DNA from: Streptomyces sp. NBC_01142
GTDB taxonomy: Bacteria; Actinomycetota; Actinomycetes; Streptomycetales; Streptomycetaceae
Length of the DNA: 64,000 nt
Assembly (NCBI RefSeq): GCF_026341125.1
Contig: NZ_JAPEOR010000002.1
Location: 2,845,001 to 2,909,000 of the forward strand
Reading direction: 5' to 3'
Positions 17,376 through 26,112 of this stretch are shown piece by piece; position 1 is the first letter of the stretch, and each line of letters starts with the position of its first letter. Under the pieces are notes generated by a model. It did no database searches and had not been told where the DNA came from. It was given only the letters and a program-made list of their open reading frames with translations. Position numbers and translations under genes: made by a program.

Positions 17376-18437
17376 TCAGACGGAGAGGCCCATGCCGCGC
17401 AGCCACGCCATCGGGTCGACGCCGTCGCCGGACGCCGTGTGAACCTCCAGGTGGAGGTGCGGCCCTGTCACATTGCCGGTGGCGCCCACGCGACCGATGA
17501 CATCGCCGGTGCCGACCTTCTGCCCGACGCTGACGGCGATTGAGGACTGGTGGCTGTACGAGACCTCCGTACCGTCCTCGAGCTCCAGCACCGTGTGGTA
17601 GCCGTACGAGCCGGACCAGCCCGCCGACTTGACGGTGCCACCGTGCACGGCCTTGAGTGGCGTGCCCGTCGGGGCGGCGAAGTCGAGACCCGTGTGATAC
17701 CCGGAGGACCACATCGAACCGGACTGACCGAAGGTAGAGGTGATCGTGTACGAGGAGAGCGGGACGGCGTAGCTCTTGGCAAGCTCGGCGAGCCGATCAG
17801 CCTCGGCCTTGGCCGCCGCGGCCTCCTCGGCCTTCCGCTTCTCGGCCTCGACCTTGGCCTCCGCCTCGCTCTGCTGCTTCCTCGCCTCGGACGCGGCTTT
17901 CTCGGCGGCGAGCTTCTCAGCGGCTGCCTTCGCTTCGGCGTCCGCCTCGGCCTGCTGCTGCTCGGCCTGCTGGAGGATGCGGGCGCGCAGTGCCTCACCC
18001 GCGCTGCTCGAGCCTTGGTCCGCTACGCCCGTGGTGCCCGAGCCGGTGTCGGCGGCAACCGTCATGGCGGTGAGCGGGGCGGCGTTCGCGATCCCCGCAT
18101 CGCCGTCGGCGTCGTCGGACATCAGGGAGCCCACGCCCGGCAGGGACTTGGCGTCGGGGAGGTTGTCCGAGATCGAGTCGGGAAGCGAGATGGAGACCGC
18201 AGGCTTGTCCTGCGCGGTGGCGATGCCGCCCGCGCCGACCGCTGCGATCACACCGACGCCGAGGACCGTGGAGCTACGCGCGAGTCCGCCGCGCTGCTTC
18301 AGGACACGGTGCCGACCGCGCACCGGACGGACGGAGTCCTCGGTGGGGTTCCATTCCTCCCAAGTCCGCTCCGCTCCCTCGTCACCGAAGTAGTCAGTCG
18401 CGAAGGGTGCTTCGGGGGCAGGTTTGTTGGACGCCAC
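17376..18437 (-). CDS. secreted M23 metallopeptidase with coiled coil
   Basis: Cell-wall endopeptidase of 353 aa. A hydrophobic export/anchor segment (about residues 65-85) is followed by a disordered region, then a long Ala/Glu/Lys/Gln coiled coil (about 170-240). A C-terminal LytM/M23 zinc domain has GYHTGLDFAAPTGT and GPHLHLEVH metal ligands. Start chosen at GTG 18437 (MASNKPAPE), preceded by AAGGAG. The upstream frame continues through the riboswitch and is not coding. The leader carries a c-di-AMP (ydaO-type) riboswitch, so expression should fall when c-di-AMP is high, as for other Streptomyces cell-wall hydrolase genes. Confidence 0.92.
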   Translation of the reverse strand: MASNKPAPEAPFATDYFGDEGAERTWEEWNPTEDSVRPVRGRHRVLKQRGGLARSSTVLGVGVIAAVGAGGIATAQDKPAVSISLPDSISDNLPDAKSLPGVGSLMSDDADGDAGIANAAPLTAMTVAADTGSGTTGVADQGSSSAGEALRARILQQAEQQQAEADAEAKAAAEKLAAEKAASEARKQQSEAEAKVEAEKRKAEEAAAAKAEADRLAELAKSYAVPLSSYTITSTFGQSGSMWSSGYHTGLDFAAPTGTPLKAVHGGTVKSAGWSGSYGYHTVLELEDGTEVSYSHQSSIAVSVGQKVGTGDVIGRVGATGNVTGPHLHLEVHTASGDGVDPMAWLRGMGLSV

Positions 18438-18461
18438 GGAGGCGTGCTCCTTTCCTTCCTT

Positions 18462-18612
18462 CTCGCCTACCGGGTTAGCTGACGGGTTCGGAGCAGGAAG
18501 GTCTCCTACGAGCGCCTCGGCCGCCGAAAAAAAGCGGCAAAGAATGCCCGATTCACCCCAATTGGTGGTTCCCCGGTTCCCTTGCGGGATTCGGCGCGTG
18601 CGCACGGTGCCG
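18462..18612 (-). promoter_or_regulatory. cyclic di-AMP (ydaO/yuaA) riboswitch
   Basis: On the minus strand, reading towards the M23 gene, the conserved ydaO blocks appear in order: GCGCCGAATCCCGCAAGGG, then GGGGAACCACC, then TTGGGGTGAATC, a variable hairpin arm containing a run of seven T's, and the closing GCTAACCCGGTAGGCG just before the ribosome-binding site. The boundaries are approximate. In Streptomyces these riboswitches turn off rpf and other cell-wall hydrolase genes on binding c-di-AMP. Confidence 0.9.
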
Positions 18613-18863
18613 TCTCTTGCGACGACTGGGACGACCGCGCTGCGTTATCGAACGTTAATAGACTCGGGGGCCGGATTCCAAGCTGTTCCGAGTGATCATT
18701 AACGACTTTGATCACGACTTACCGGGACACAAGGGGCCGGAAGCGGGCGACTTGATCGCCCCTCAGGCAGGCTCCGTATCTGACGGTGCATCACATGCTA
18801 TGCGGAGGGGTATCTTCCGACTACGCACCGTGCGGATCTGCTGATCCTCAGGTCTGCTGATCC

Positions 18864-20051
18864 TCAGGTCTCCCGCTCCTCGGCCCTGTCCGCCGTGCCG
18901 ACCCGGACGGTCGTTTCGGCTTTGACGACCGGCACGGTCCTGCGGCGGTCCTGCTGCCCTTCCGCGGGGCGGCTGACCGCCAGCAGCGCCATGTCGTCCG
19001 TGGACCGGCCACCCGTGTACCGGCGCACGTCGGCGACCAGCGCGTCCAGCAGCTCCTCCGGCCCGGGAAAGATCCGGCCGCCGAGCCGCCCGGCGGGGTC
19101 GTAGAAGACGCCGTCCGCGTCGCGCGCCTCGGAGAGCCCGTCCGTGTAGAGGAGCAGCGTGGCCCCGGCGGGGTACGGATGCTCCTCGGCCCGGTCCGGC
19201 AGCATCCCCAGGTCGCCCATCCCCAGCGGCAGCGCGGCCACGGTCGGCTCCAGCATGTCCAGGTCCCCGTCCGCGTACAGCATCAGCGGCTGCGGATGCC
19301 CCCGGTTCACCACCCGCACCACGCCCCCGCCGCGCGGGACCTCGGCGAGTACGGCCGTGGTGAACCCCTCGAAGATGTCAAGGGTGTCCCGCCGTGTCCC
19401 CTCACGGGCCAGGGCACGCTCCAGTCGCTCGGCAACGCCCTCCAGCGACCTCTCCTGCTCGGCGGCCTCCCGGAACGCCCCGATGACGACGGCCACCGCC
19501 TCGACTGCCTCCATCCCCTTGCCGCGGACGTCGCCCACGACCAGCCGCACGCCGTACGGGGTGTCCTGTACGGCGAAGAGGTCGCCGCCGATGAACGCGT
19601 CCGCCTGCGCCGCCTCGTACCGCGCGGCGACCTGCAACCCGCCGATCCGGTCGACGGGGGTGGGCAGCACGGCACGCTGGGCGGTCTCGGCGATGACGCG
19701 GGCGGAGGCGAGCCGCTCGCCGCTGCGCATCACGACCCTGTTGATGAGCAGCGCGAACCCGGCGACGGTCAGCACGGTGAACAGCTCGGTGTACGCCGGG
19801 ACGCGGCCGATGGTGCCGTTGTAGATGTGCAGGCCGAGCACGGCCGCGACCGCCGCGATGCCGGTCAGCAGGGTGGTGCGCCAGGAGAAGAAGGGGGCGG
19901 CGATCAGCGGAGCGGCCGAGAAGAGCGGCGCGGCCGTGAACTGGGGCGGGGTCGCGAGGTCGTAGACCAGCCCGCCGATGATCAAGAGTGTGGGCAGCGC
20001 CCGGACGAAGCGGCGAGCCTTGTTGATGCCGGCCTTGTCTCGCTGCCCCAC
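18864..20051 (-). CDS. membrane SpoIIE/PP2C-type serine phosphatase
   Basis: Membrane-anchored phosphatase of 395 aa. About 110 N-terminal residues contain three to four hydrophobic helices. The cytoplasmic SpoIIE domain follows from about residue 130 to 370, with FIGGDLFAV, VVGDVRGKG, LLYTDGLSEARD and TDDMALLAV metal and catalytic motifs. No sensor domain is recognised beyond the membrane region, and no anti-anti-sigma partner is adjacent. The start ATG lies after a Pro/Gly-rich untranslated stretch. Second SpoIIE protein in the window, with a different architecture from the first. Confidence 0.88.
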   Translation of the reverse strand: MGQRDKAGINKARRFVRALPTLLIIGGLVYDLATPPQFTAAPLFSAAPLIAAPFFSWRTTLLTGIAAVAAVLGLHIYNGTIGRVPAYTELFTVLTVAGFALLINRVVMRSGERLASARVIAETAQRAVLPTPVDRIGGLQVAARYEAAQADAFIGGDLFAVQDTPYGVRLVVGDVRGKGMEAVEAVAVVIGAFREAAEQERSLEGVAERLERALAREGTRRDTLDIFEGFTTAVLAEVPRGGGVVRVVNRGHPQPLMLYADGDLDMLEPTVAALPLGMGDLGMLPDRAEEHPYPAGATLLLYTDGLSEARDADGVFYDPAGRLGGRIFPGPEELLDALVADVRRYTGGRSTDDMALLAVSRPAEGQQDRRRTVPVVKAETTVRVGTADRAEERET

Positions 20052-20324
20052 CGCTGTTCTCCTGCCAGTCCACCCACGGCCACGGCTGCGGACGGAACCG
20101 CGCCCTTCGCCCTACCCAGGCTGGCCGCAGCGGCGCCGGGCGGCGACTCGCCTTCGGCCAAGTGGGCGACAGGAGATGGGGACGGACGGAAGCGTACGGG
20201 GGGGCAGCCTGGGGCGTACGGGAGCAGACGAGCGCGTACGGGCCAGGGCCGGAGCGCACGGAGCACGGCGCCCAGCCGACTCCGGTCGGCTCCGATCGGC
20301 CCCGTCGGCACCGGTCAGCTGCAG

Positions 20325-20537
20325 TCAGCCGCGGTCCACCCCGAGGGCAATGACCCCGACCAGGCCGGCGGGCGCGAGCACGCGCCCGTCGCCGCCACCG
20401 CCACCGCCGCCGGCGCCCTGCCAGACACCGATCAGCAGGGCGCAGAGGGCGAGCAGCGCCGCGACGGCAGAAGCCGTCCGGGCCGCCACCTCACCATCCT
20501 GATCACGCCGAACATCCCGAACGCATTGATCACTCAT
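20325..20537 (-). CDS. small single-span membrane protein
   Basis: Putative 70-aa protein (MSDQCVRDVRR...) with one hydrophobic helix (VAALLALCALLIGVW), a Gly-rich run and a second mildly hydrophobic tail. An upstream ATG at 20567 is in frame. Codon bias is acceptable, but there is no homology I recognise. It could be a chance ORF. Confidence 0.4.
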   Translation of the reverse strand: MSDQCVRDVRRDQDGEVAARTASAVAALLALCALLIGVWQGAGGGGGGGDGRVLAPAGLVGVIALGVDRG

Positions 20538-20585
20538 AGCGCACGCGACACTACTCCACGCATTCACGGGACGGCATACGACAAC

Positions 20586-20614
20586 GGCCCGGCACTCTCA
20601 TCGAGTGCCGGGCC
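20586..20614 (-). terminator. terminator after tRNA-fMet
   Basis: Perfect 12-bp stem (20586-20597 with 20603-20614) and 5-nt loop, immediately 3' of the initiator tRNA. Confidence 0.85.
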
Positions 20615-20626
20615 GTAGCCTGCAAG

Positions 20627-20700
20627 TAGCGGGGACAGGATTTGAACCTGCGACCTCTGGGTTATGAGCCCAGCGAGCTACCGAGCTGCTCCACCCCGCG
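20627..20700 (-). tRNA. initiator tRNA-fMet (CAT)
   Basis: Full cloverleaf with anticodon CAT. Two initiator hallmarks are visible: an unpaired first acceptor position (C1 opposite U72) and three consecutive G-C pairs in the anticodon stem (GGG/CCC). CCA is not encoded. Confidence 0.97.
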
Positions 20701-20790
20701 TCGGTAAACACAACCTTACGCCATCCGGAGCAAGATCCACACCATTGATGAGTACGAACGCTCTGTCGCCCCTCCTGCCACTCCGCCACC

Positions 20791-21759
20791 ATGCTCCGCA
20801 TGGGGGAAATCGTGAGGGAGAGCAGGGAGCAGAGCCAGCAGGGTGAGCGGGGCGAGAAGACCTGGGCCCTGACTGCGGGACATCTGCTGCTCGTCTGGTT
20901 CTTCGGTTCGGCGGTGGCGCCCGCCCTGGGTTTCGCGATAGTCGGCGCCGGGTGGGGCGGCGGCATGCCCGCAGCGCTGATCACCCTGCTCGTCGGCGGG
21001 CCGGTCGCGGTCGCGGCGCTGGCCGCGCTGGGCCGGCTCGCACGCGGCATGGTGCCGCTCTGCGCGACGACAGGCGGCCTCATCGGCTGGGCGGTGACCG
21101 TCTTCGCAGGCGGCACGCTGGGTGCGATCGCCGGGGCGGCCGCGTGGACGACGGAGGAATTCGGCAGGGGCAGCGCCGAGGTGCTCATTCCGCTGAGCGG
21201 CATCCCGTATGCGCTGACCGCCGCGTTCTTCGTCCCGGGCCGGGCCGTACGCCTCACCTCGGCGGCCGCGCTCGCCGGGACCCTGGCCTTCGCCGCGTAC
21301 ACCCTCCACCAGGCGCGTGAACGCGACACGTTGAACGAACTCCTCGCGGGCGACCCACTCTCCCGCGAACAGCGCCTGCTCATCGACCCGCCCGGCGACT
21401 ACGAGTTCGAGGAGGACAGCGGCACCCTCGGCCCGACCGATTTCCGCGTCCACTTCACGGCGGGCGGCGGACAGGGCGCGTCTCCCGGATTCCCCTACCA
21501 GGTCACCGAACGCCGGGACGGCGACTGCCCCGAGGACCTGCCCGGCCGGATCAGCTGCGAGGACGTCGGTGACGGTTTCACCGTGGTCACCCAGCGACAC
21601 GACGACGGGGATGTGTGGTCGTACGTCCATCTGCGTCGCGGCGGGCTGCTGTTGGCGGCGCGTACGGCCCCGGGACTGGGCGTACCGGAGTTGCGCGCCG
21701 CCCTCGCGGCGGCGCGTCCGGCGACGGACGACGAGCTGTTGCGGGTTCTGCGCGAGTGA
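20791..21759 (+). CDS. membrane protein of unknown function
   Basis: Protein of up to 322 aa. The N-terminal half has four to five hydrophobic helices (about residues 27-180), and the C-terminal half is a soluble, presumably extracellular domain containing two Cys residues (GDCPEDLPGRISCEDV) that could form a disulphide. I do not recognise a family. Starts at 20791, 20803 (ATG) or 20815 (GTG, with GGGGGAA upstream) are all possible. Stands alone between the initiator tRNA and the DUF5988 gene. Confidence 0.75.
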   Translation: MLRMGEIVRESREQSQQGERGEKTWALTAGHLLLVWFFGSAVAPALGFAIVGAGWGGGMPAALITLLVGGPVAVAALAALGRLARGMVPLCATTGGLIGWAVTVFAGGTLGAIAGAAAWTTEEFGRGSAEVLIPLSGIPYALTAAFFVPGRAVRLTSAAALAGTLAFAAYTLHQARERDTLNELLAGDPLSREQRLLIDPPGDYEFEEDSGTLGPTDFRVHFTAGGGQGASPGFPYQVTERRDGDCPEDLPGRISCEDVGDGFTVVTQRHDDGDVWSYVHLRRGGLLLAARTAPGLGVPELRAALAAARPATDDELLRVLRE

Positions 21760-21835
21760 GGGTCGCCGGCCGCCGGCTCACCCGGCGGGGTGAGGTCGCG
21801 CCGCCCGGCTCGCCCGCGCTGGTCGCTCGCCCGCG

Positions 21836-22036
21836 CTATTCGGCGATCTCTGTCCGTTCCCACCACTCGTAGACAGGCAGCCGTCCCTCCGGGCCCTCCT
21901 GATGCCGCGCGGTGACCTTGAAGTGCTCGTACCCGCCGCGGTGCGGAATCTTCAGCTCTTGTCCGGGAGGGGTGATCGGAACGATCCGCTCGGGCAGATC
22001 GTCCGGACCACCCTCGAGGACTGCCTTGTTTGCCAT
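21836..22036 (-). CDS. DUF5988-like small protein
   Basis: Small soluble protein of 66 aa (MANKAVLEGGPDDLPERIVP...YEWWERTEIAE) resembling the DUF5988 family, short actinomycete proteins of unknown function often found in or near biosynthetic clusters. The start at ATG 22036 gives the canonical MANKA-type N-terminus; the open frame upstream is Arg/Pro-rich noise. No biosynthetic genes are adjacent, and the neighbour on the 3' side is a broken hydrolase, so it may mark the edge of a decayed locus. Confidence 0.75.
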   Translation of the reverse strand: MANKAVLEGGPDDLPERIVPITPPGQELKIPHRGGYEHFKVTARHQEGPEGRLPVYEWWERTEIAE

Positions 22037-22155
22037 ACCCCAGTCTTGCCACCCACGGGGCCCGCGCGCACGTCGGACCGGCGGACGGGGTACGCGGGGC
22101 GGCCGGCGCAGCAAACCCTTCGGGCACTGGGACAGCTGACCGACCAGGTCCGGCC

Positions 22156-22533
22156 GTCCTCACCACTGTCTACGCCGACGCGATGCGGGAGACCTTCGAG
22201 GGCCCGCTGAACGTGCTGGGCCTCTCCACAGGCGGGTCCCTCGCCCTCCAGCTCGCCTCCGACAGCCCCGAGCTGGTCGACCGTCTGGTCCTGGGTGGTA
22301 CGGCCTGCGCTCTCGGACCGGTCGGCAAGCGGGCGCAGCGCGCCTACATCGAGCGCGCACGCCGGGGCGAGCGTCCGAGTCCCGCGCCGGCCGAGATGCT
22401 CACCGAGTCGGTGATCGGCCGGATGCTGCTCAAGGGGCCGCCGTGGCTCATGAACGGCCGGAAGGACCACGCCGATGCCGCCACCATGATGGGCGCCGAG
22501 GACGGTTTCGACCTGCGTGGCCGACTGATCAGG
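22156..22533 (+). pseudogene. alpha/beta-hydrolase remnant
   Basis: An internal piece of an alpha/beta hydrolase is readable in one frame: a nucleophile elbow (NVLGLSTGGSLALQLA), then SPELVDRLVLGGTA and a cap-like helix region up to WLMNGRKDHADAATMM. No start with the N-terminal oxyanion strand is present, and the catalytic Asp/His C-terminal part is missing; after about 22533 the frame enters unrelated sequence. A complete enzyme would be about 260-280 aa, so both ends are lost. Confidence 0.7.
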
Positions 22534-22592
22534 CCTCATGAAGGCCCTGACCACTCATCTGGCGGGGGCCTTCGATTCATTTCAGACGGCGC

Positions 22593-22991
22593 TCACAGGA
22601 CGATCACACGCATGGCTCGACATGCCTGCTTACGAGGCCCATCCGGCAAAGCGTCCTCGTAGGACTGCAACCCCTTGGTGACCGCCAGCTTCGCGTAGTG
22701 GGGGGCATCGCCCAATACTTCGTAGAGCTTGGCGAATTCGTAGTAGGTCTCTACGGCGCCGTCGACCGCCTCAACGAAGCCGTCGACCGCCTCGGTCAAC
22801 AACTCCTCGACGACACCTTTCGCCAAGCTCTGCGCCGCAGCCCCCACCGCTACACCTGCGGCCGCTCCAGGAGGCCCTCCCATGGCCGCGCCCACAGCTG
22901 TGGGCACCCCAGCGCAGATGGCTGCAGCCGCAGCAGAAATCACGTGTTCTTTCTTGACCCTGCGGGCCACGACAGAGCCGATGTCGATCAC
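22593..22991 (-). CDS. glycine-zipper-containing hypothetical protein
   Basis: Small protein of 132 aa, not recognised. Residues 20-55 are Ala/Gly-rich with GxxxG-type spacing (GAAMGGPPGAAAGVAVGAAA), a glycine-zipper membrane-insertion pattern. The C-terminal half is an acidic amphipathic helix region (EELLTEAVDGFVEAVDGAVETYYEF). GTG 22991 has GGAAGG upstream. It sits between a hydrolase remnant and a phage terminase remnant, so it is probably acquired cargo; glycine-zipper proteins include toxins and phage products. Confidence 0.6.
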   Translation of the reverse strand: MIDIGSVVARRVKKEHVISAAAAAICAGVPTAVGAAMGGPPGAAAGVAVGAAAQSLAKGVVEELLTEAVDGFVEAVDGAVETYYEFAKLYEVLGDAPHYAKLAVTKGLQSYEDALPDGPRKQACRAMRVIVL

Positions 22992-23109
22992 GGTTCACCT
23001 TCCCGCGCCGCGCGGGCACGCCGCCCCTCCGGCGACAGCACGCTTACTACAAATGGTTCTACCGCCTACGCCTGGCGGATGTTCCGGACCAAGTCAGGCA
23101 CAGCAGTGA

Positions 23110-23350
23110 AGTAGGGGCGCACGGATGCAAGACAGAGGCGCACTTCCGCGGCCGAAGCGAGCGGCCCGTGCTGTTCGCCGGCCGCGCCGTGGCGGACGCC
23201 GCTGATCCAGCTGACGGCGACGTCGGAGGACCAGGTTGCCAACGCCTACCGGCCGCTGCAGTCGAATTGAAGTACGGCCCGCTCGGCTCATTTGATGCGA
23301 GTGGGCGGGGAGTTCACGCGCATCGGGGACCAAGGCCACATCGATGTATG
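23110..23350 (+). pseudogene. phage terminase large-subunit remnant
   Basis: Pieces of a terminase ATPase are readable if one changes frame. GCKTEA (a damaged GKT/E-type nucleotide loop) and RPVLFAG are in one frame. PWRTPLIQLTATSEDQVANAYRPL, at about 23187-23265, is in the next. LKYGPLG is in the first again, and MRVGGEFTRIGDQGHIDV returns to the second. Stops and frameshifts interrupt each piece. The order matches tailed-phage terminases, so this is a decayed prophage fragment about 125 bp from tRNA-Lys. Confidence 0.6.
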
Positions 23351-23430
23351 TAACTGCCTTGATCGTCCGCCGCTCGGGCCGGCAGCCGACAGCGGGCCGG
23401 CAAACACCGGAATCAGCCCGAGAGACAAGA

Positions 23431-23467
23431 TCAGCCCCAGGTCAGACACTGTCTGACCCGGGGCTGA
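23431..23467 (-). terminator. terminator after tRNA-Lys
   Basis: Long interrupted hairpin: TCAGCCCC and GTCAGAC pair with GTCTGAC and GGGGCTGA across a 3-nt loop. Directly 3' of the tRNA on the minus strand. Confidence 0.75.
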
Positions 23468-23471
23468 GATG

Positions 23472-23545
23472 TAGGCCGTGTGGGACTCGAACCCACAACC
23501 AACGGATTAAAAGTCCGCTGCTCTGCCAATTGAGCTAACGGCCCT
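23472..23545 (-). tRNA. tRNA-Lys (TTT)
   Basis: Complete cloverleaf with anticodon TTT and a G1-U72 wobble pair. CCA not encoded. The phage scar lies on its 3' side, the usual side for tRNA-directed integration. Confidence 0.95.
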
Positions 23546-23733
23546 CGGCAAGAGGCACCCCCGCAGCATAGCCGGGACAGAGCCCGGGAGCCGATCGGGT
23601 ATCGATCATCACCCTCCGGACGGCGCAGGTGGCTCGCGACGGACCGATGGGAGACGGGCCTGCCGGGTGCAGTGGTGGGTGCACCCAGCCCTCGCAGCAC
23701 CCGGAGCAGTAACAGGCCAGTCGTTCGGAACGC

Positions 23734-23775
23734 GGCAGGGCCCGTACGACACCGAGGTGTCGTACGGGCCCTGCC
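23734..23775 (-). terminator. very long terminator hairpin after the DEAD-box helicase gene
   Basis: A stem of about 19 bp (GGCAGGGCCCGTACGACACC and its complement) with a tiny GAG loop. Between it and the helicase stop is a short tandem run of ATCAGGCG (about 23784-23807). Confidence 0.8.
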
Positions 23776-23820
23776 GTCAGGCGATCAGGCGATCAGGCGA
23801 TCAGGCGCACTGACGTGCGA

Positions 23821-26112
23821 TCAGCCGTTGCGCTTCCAGCGCGGCTTGTCGTCACGGCGGCCGAAGGTACCGGTGTTCGTACCGGTGCCGGTTCCGCCGC
23901 GGTGGTCGTCACGACGGGCGTGCGGACGGTCGCCGCCACCGGAGCGGAAGCCGCCGGAGGGGCGGTCGTCGCGGCGGTCGCGGTTGAACGGGCGGTCGCT
24001 GCCACGGTGGCCGCCGGTCGGGCGGTCGTCACGACGGAAGCCACCGGACGCCGGGCGGTCGTCGCGGTTGAAGCCACCACGGTCGTTGTCACGGCGGTCG
24101 CTGCCACCGGAGCGGAAACCACCGGACGGGCGGTCGTTGCCACCGGAGCGGAAACCACCGGACGACGGACGGTCGTTGTCACGACGGAAACCACCGGAGG
24201 CCGGACGGTCGTTGTCACGACGGAAACCACCGGAGGCCGGACGGTCGTTGTCACGACGGTCGTCACGGCGGAAGCCGCCCGACGGACGGTCGTTGTCACG
24301 ACGGAACCCGCCACGGTCGTTGTCGCGACGCTCGAAGGAACGGCCACCACGGTCGTCACGGTCGCGGTTGAAGCCACCGCGGTCGTTGTCCCGGCGGAAG
24401 CCACCACGGTCGCCACCGCGGTCACCGTCGCGACGGTCGTCACGGCGGAAGCCACCACGGTCGCCACGGTCGTTGCCACGGCGCTCGTAGTTGCCCCGCT
24501 CGTCGCGACGCTGCTCCTCGCGACGCTCCGGCTGCTCCGGCACGGACGCCGCCGCGACCGCAGCCTCGACCTCGGCCTCCGCGGCCTCGGTCACCTCGGC
24601 GATCGCGGTCTCCGGGTCGTCGCCCCGCTCGCGCGCGGCGCGCGCCACCAGGCGGTCGGCCTCCTCGCGGAGTTCGGCCGCACGGCGCTGGATGCGCTCC
24701 AGCTGCTTGGTCAGGTCGACGACCTCGCGCTCCGCCTGCTTGGCGGCGTTGTTCGCGGAGTCGGCCTGGACCTCGGTCAGCGAACGGGCGCCGGTGATCT
24801 CGGCGACCTCCGGGTCGAACGCGCCCGCTCCGCCGACGATGTGACGCGAGGCGTCGACGCCCGCGTCCTCCATCAGCCGGAAGATCTGGCGGCGCTGGTG
24901 CGGCAGGGACAGCGAGACGACCGTGCCGGACTTGCCGGCGCGGGCGGTACGGCCCGAGCGGTGCAGGTAGTCCTTGTGGTCGCCCGCCGGGTCCACGTTC
25001 AGGACCAGGTCGATGCCGTCGACGTGAATACCGCGGGCGGCGACGTCAGTCGCGACGAGCGCGTTGACGTAGCCCTTCTTGAAGTCCTCGAGGACGCGGG
25101 TACGGGCGCCCTGCGTCATGCCGCCGTGCAGCGCGTCGGCCTTCACGCCCGACTCGCACAGCTGCTCCGCGATGCGGTCGGCGCCCAGCTGGGTGCGGAC
25201 GAAGATGATGGTGCGGCCCTTGCGGGCGGCGATGGCAGCCGTGACCGGCGCCTTGTCCTTCGGCTTCACGACGAGCACGTGGTGCGTCATGGTCGTGACG
25301 TTGCCCTGGGCGCTGTCGACCTCGTGGCTGACCGGGTCGACGAGGTAGCGGCGCACCAGCGTGCCGATCTCGTTCTCCATGGTGGCGGAGAAGAGCATCC
25401 GCTGGCCGCCGGCCGGGATCTGGTCGAGAAGCTCGGTGACCTCGGGCAGGAAGCCCAGGTCGGACATCTGGTCGGCCTCGTCGAGGACGGCGACCTGGAC
25501 CTTTTCGAGCGAGCAGGCGCCGCGGTTGATGATGTCGCGCAGTCGGCCCGGGGTGGCGACGAGGACGTCGACGCCGCGCTCGAGCGCGTAGATCTGGTTG
25601 CCCATGGACGTACCGCCGCAGACGACCTTCATCTTGAGGCCGAGCACGTCGCCGTACGGCTGGAGGGCGTCCGCGACCTGCATCGCGAGCTCACGGGTCG
25701 GCGTGAGGATGATGCCGCGGGGCTTCTTCTTGTCGGTGTGGCCACCGGCCAGCGAGGCCAGCAGCGGCAGACCGAAGGAGAGGGTCTTGCCGGAGCCGGT
25801 ACGGCCGCGGCCCAGGATGTCCTTGCCTGCCAGGGCGTCCGGGATGGTCGCGGCCTGGATCGGGAAGGGGCTGGTGACGCCGTTCTGCGCGAGCTTGCGG
25901 ACGATGCCCTCGGGCAGGCCCAGGTCGGCGAACGTGGTCTGGGGCTCCTCGGGAGCCTTGGCGCCGCCGGTCTCGACAATCTCGACGATCTCTACGGTCT
26001 CGTCGACGGACTCGGTCGCCTCGATGGACTCGACGCTCTCGGCGACCGCTACGGCCTCCGCGTTCTCGTCGTTCTCGGGCATGACGGCGTGGTCAGAACT
26101 GAAAATGGACAT
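23821..26112 (-). CDS. DEAD-box RNA helicase with RGG/RND-rich tail
   Basis: ATP-dependent RNA helicase of 763 aa, likely acting in ribosome assembly or RNA decay. An acidic N-terminal 60 residues is followed by the core: Q-motif (TSPFPIQAATIP), Walker A GRTGSGKT near 107, DEAD box VLDEADQMSDLGF near 207, SAT motif LFSATM, and motif VI HRSGRTARAGKSG. From about residue 530 the tail is composed of Arg, Gly, Asp and Asn repeats (RRDNDRGGF, RPSGGFRRD and variants), typical of RNA-binding disordered tails. ATG 26112 chosen (GGAAGG upstream, rather distant); the frame continues 28 codons upstream. Confidence 0.95.
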   Translation of the reverse strand: MSIFSSDHAVMPENDENAEAVAVAESVESIEATESVDETVEIVEIVETGGAKAPEEPQTTFADLGLPEGIVRKLAQNGVTSPFPIQAATIPDALAGKDILGRGRTGSGKTLSFGLPLLASLAGGHTDKKKPRGIILTPTRELAMQVADALQPYGDVLGLKMKVVCGGTSMGNQIYALERGVDVLVATPGRLRDIINRGACSLEKVQVAVLDEADQMSDLGFLPEVTELLDQIPAGGQRMLFSATMENEIGTLVRRYLVDPVSHEVDSAQGNVTTMTHHVLVVKPKDKAPVTAAIAARKGRTIIFVRTQLGADRIAEQLCESGVKADALHGGMTQGARTRVLEDFKKGYVNALVATDVAARGIHVDGIDLVLNVDPAGDHKDYLHRSGRTARAGKSGTVVSLSLPHQRRQIFRLMEDAGVDASRHIVGGAGAFDPEVAEITGARSLTEVQADSANNAAKQAEREVVDLTKQLERIQRRAAELREEADRLVARAARERGDDPETAIAEVTEAAEAEVEAAVAAASVPEQPERREEQRRDERGNYERRGNDRGDRGGFRRDDRRDGDRGGDRGGFRRDNDRGGFNRDRDDRGGRSFERRDNDRGGFRRDNDRPSGGFRRDDRRDNDRPASGGFRRDNDRPASGGFRRDNDRPSSGGFRSGGNDRPSGGFRSGGSDRRDNDRGGFNRDDRPASGGFRRDDRPTGGHRGSDRPFNRDRRDDRPSGGFRSGGGDRPHARRDDHRGGTGTGTNTGTFGRRDDKPRWKRNG

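Noticed and set aside
22030..22662. intact 210-aa alpha/beta hydrolase
   Set aside because: The ORF is open but only the middle matches the family; the N-terminal strand and the catalytic Asp/His are missing, so it is treated as a remnant.
23830..24500. possible CRISPR-like or tandem repeat array
   Set aside because: The repeats are coding units of the helicase tail with variable length and no unique spacers.
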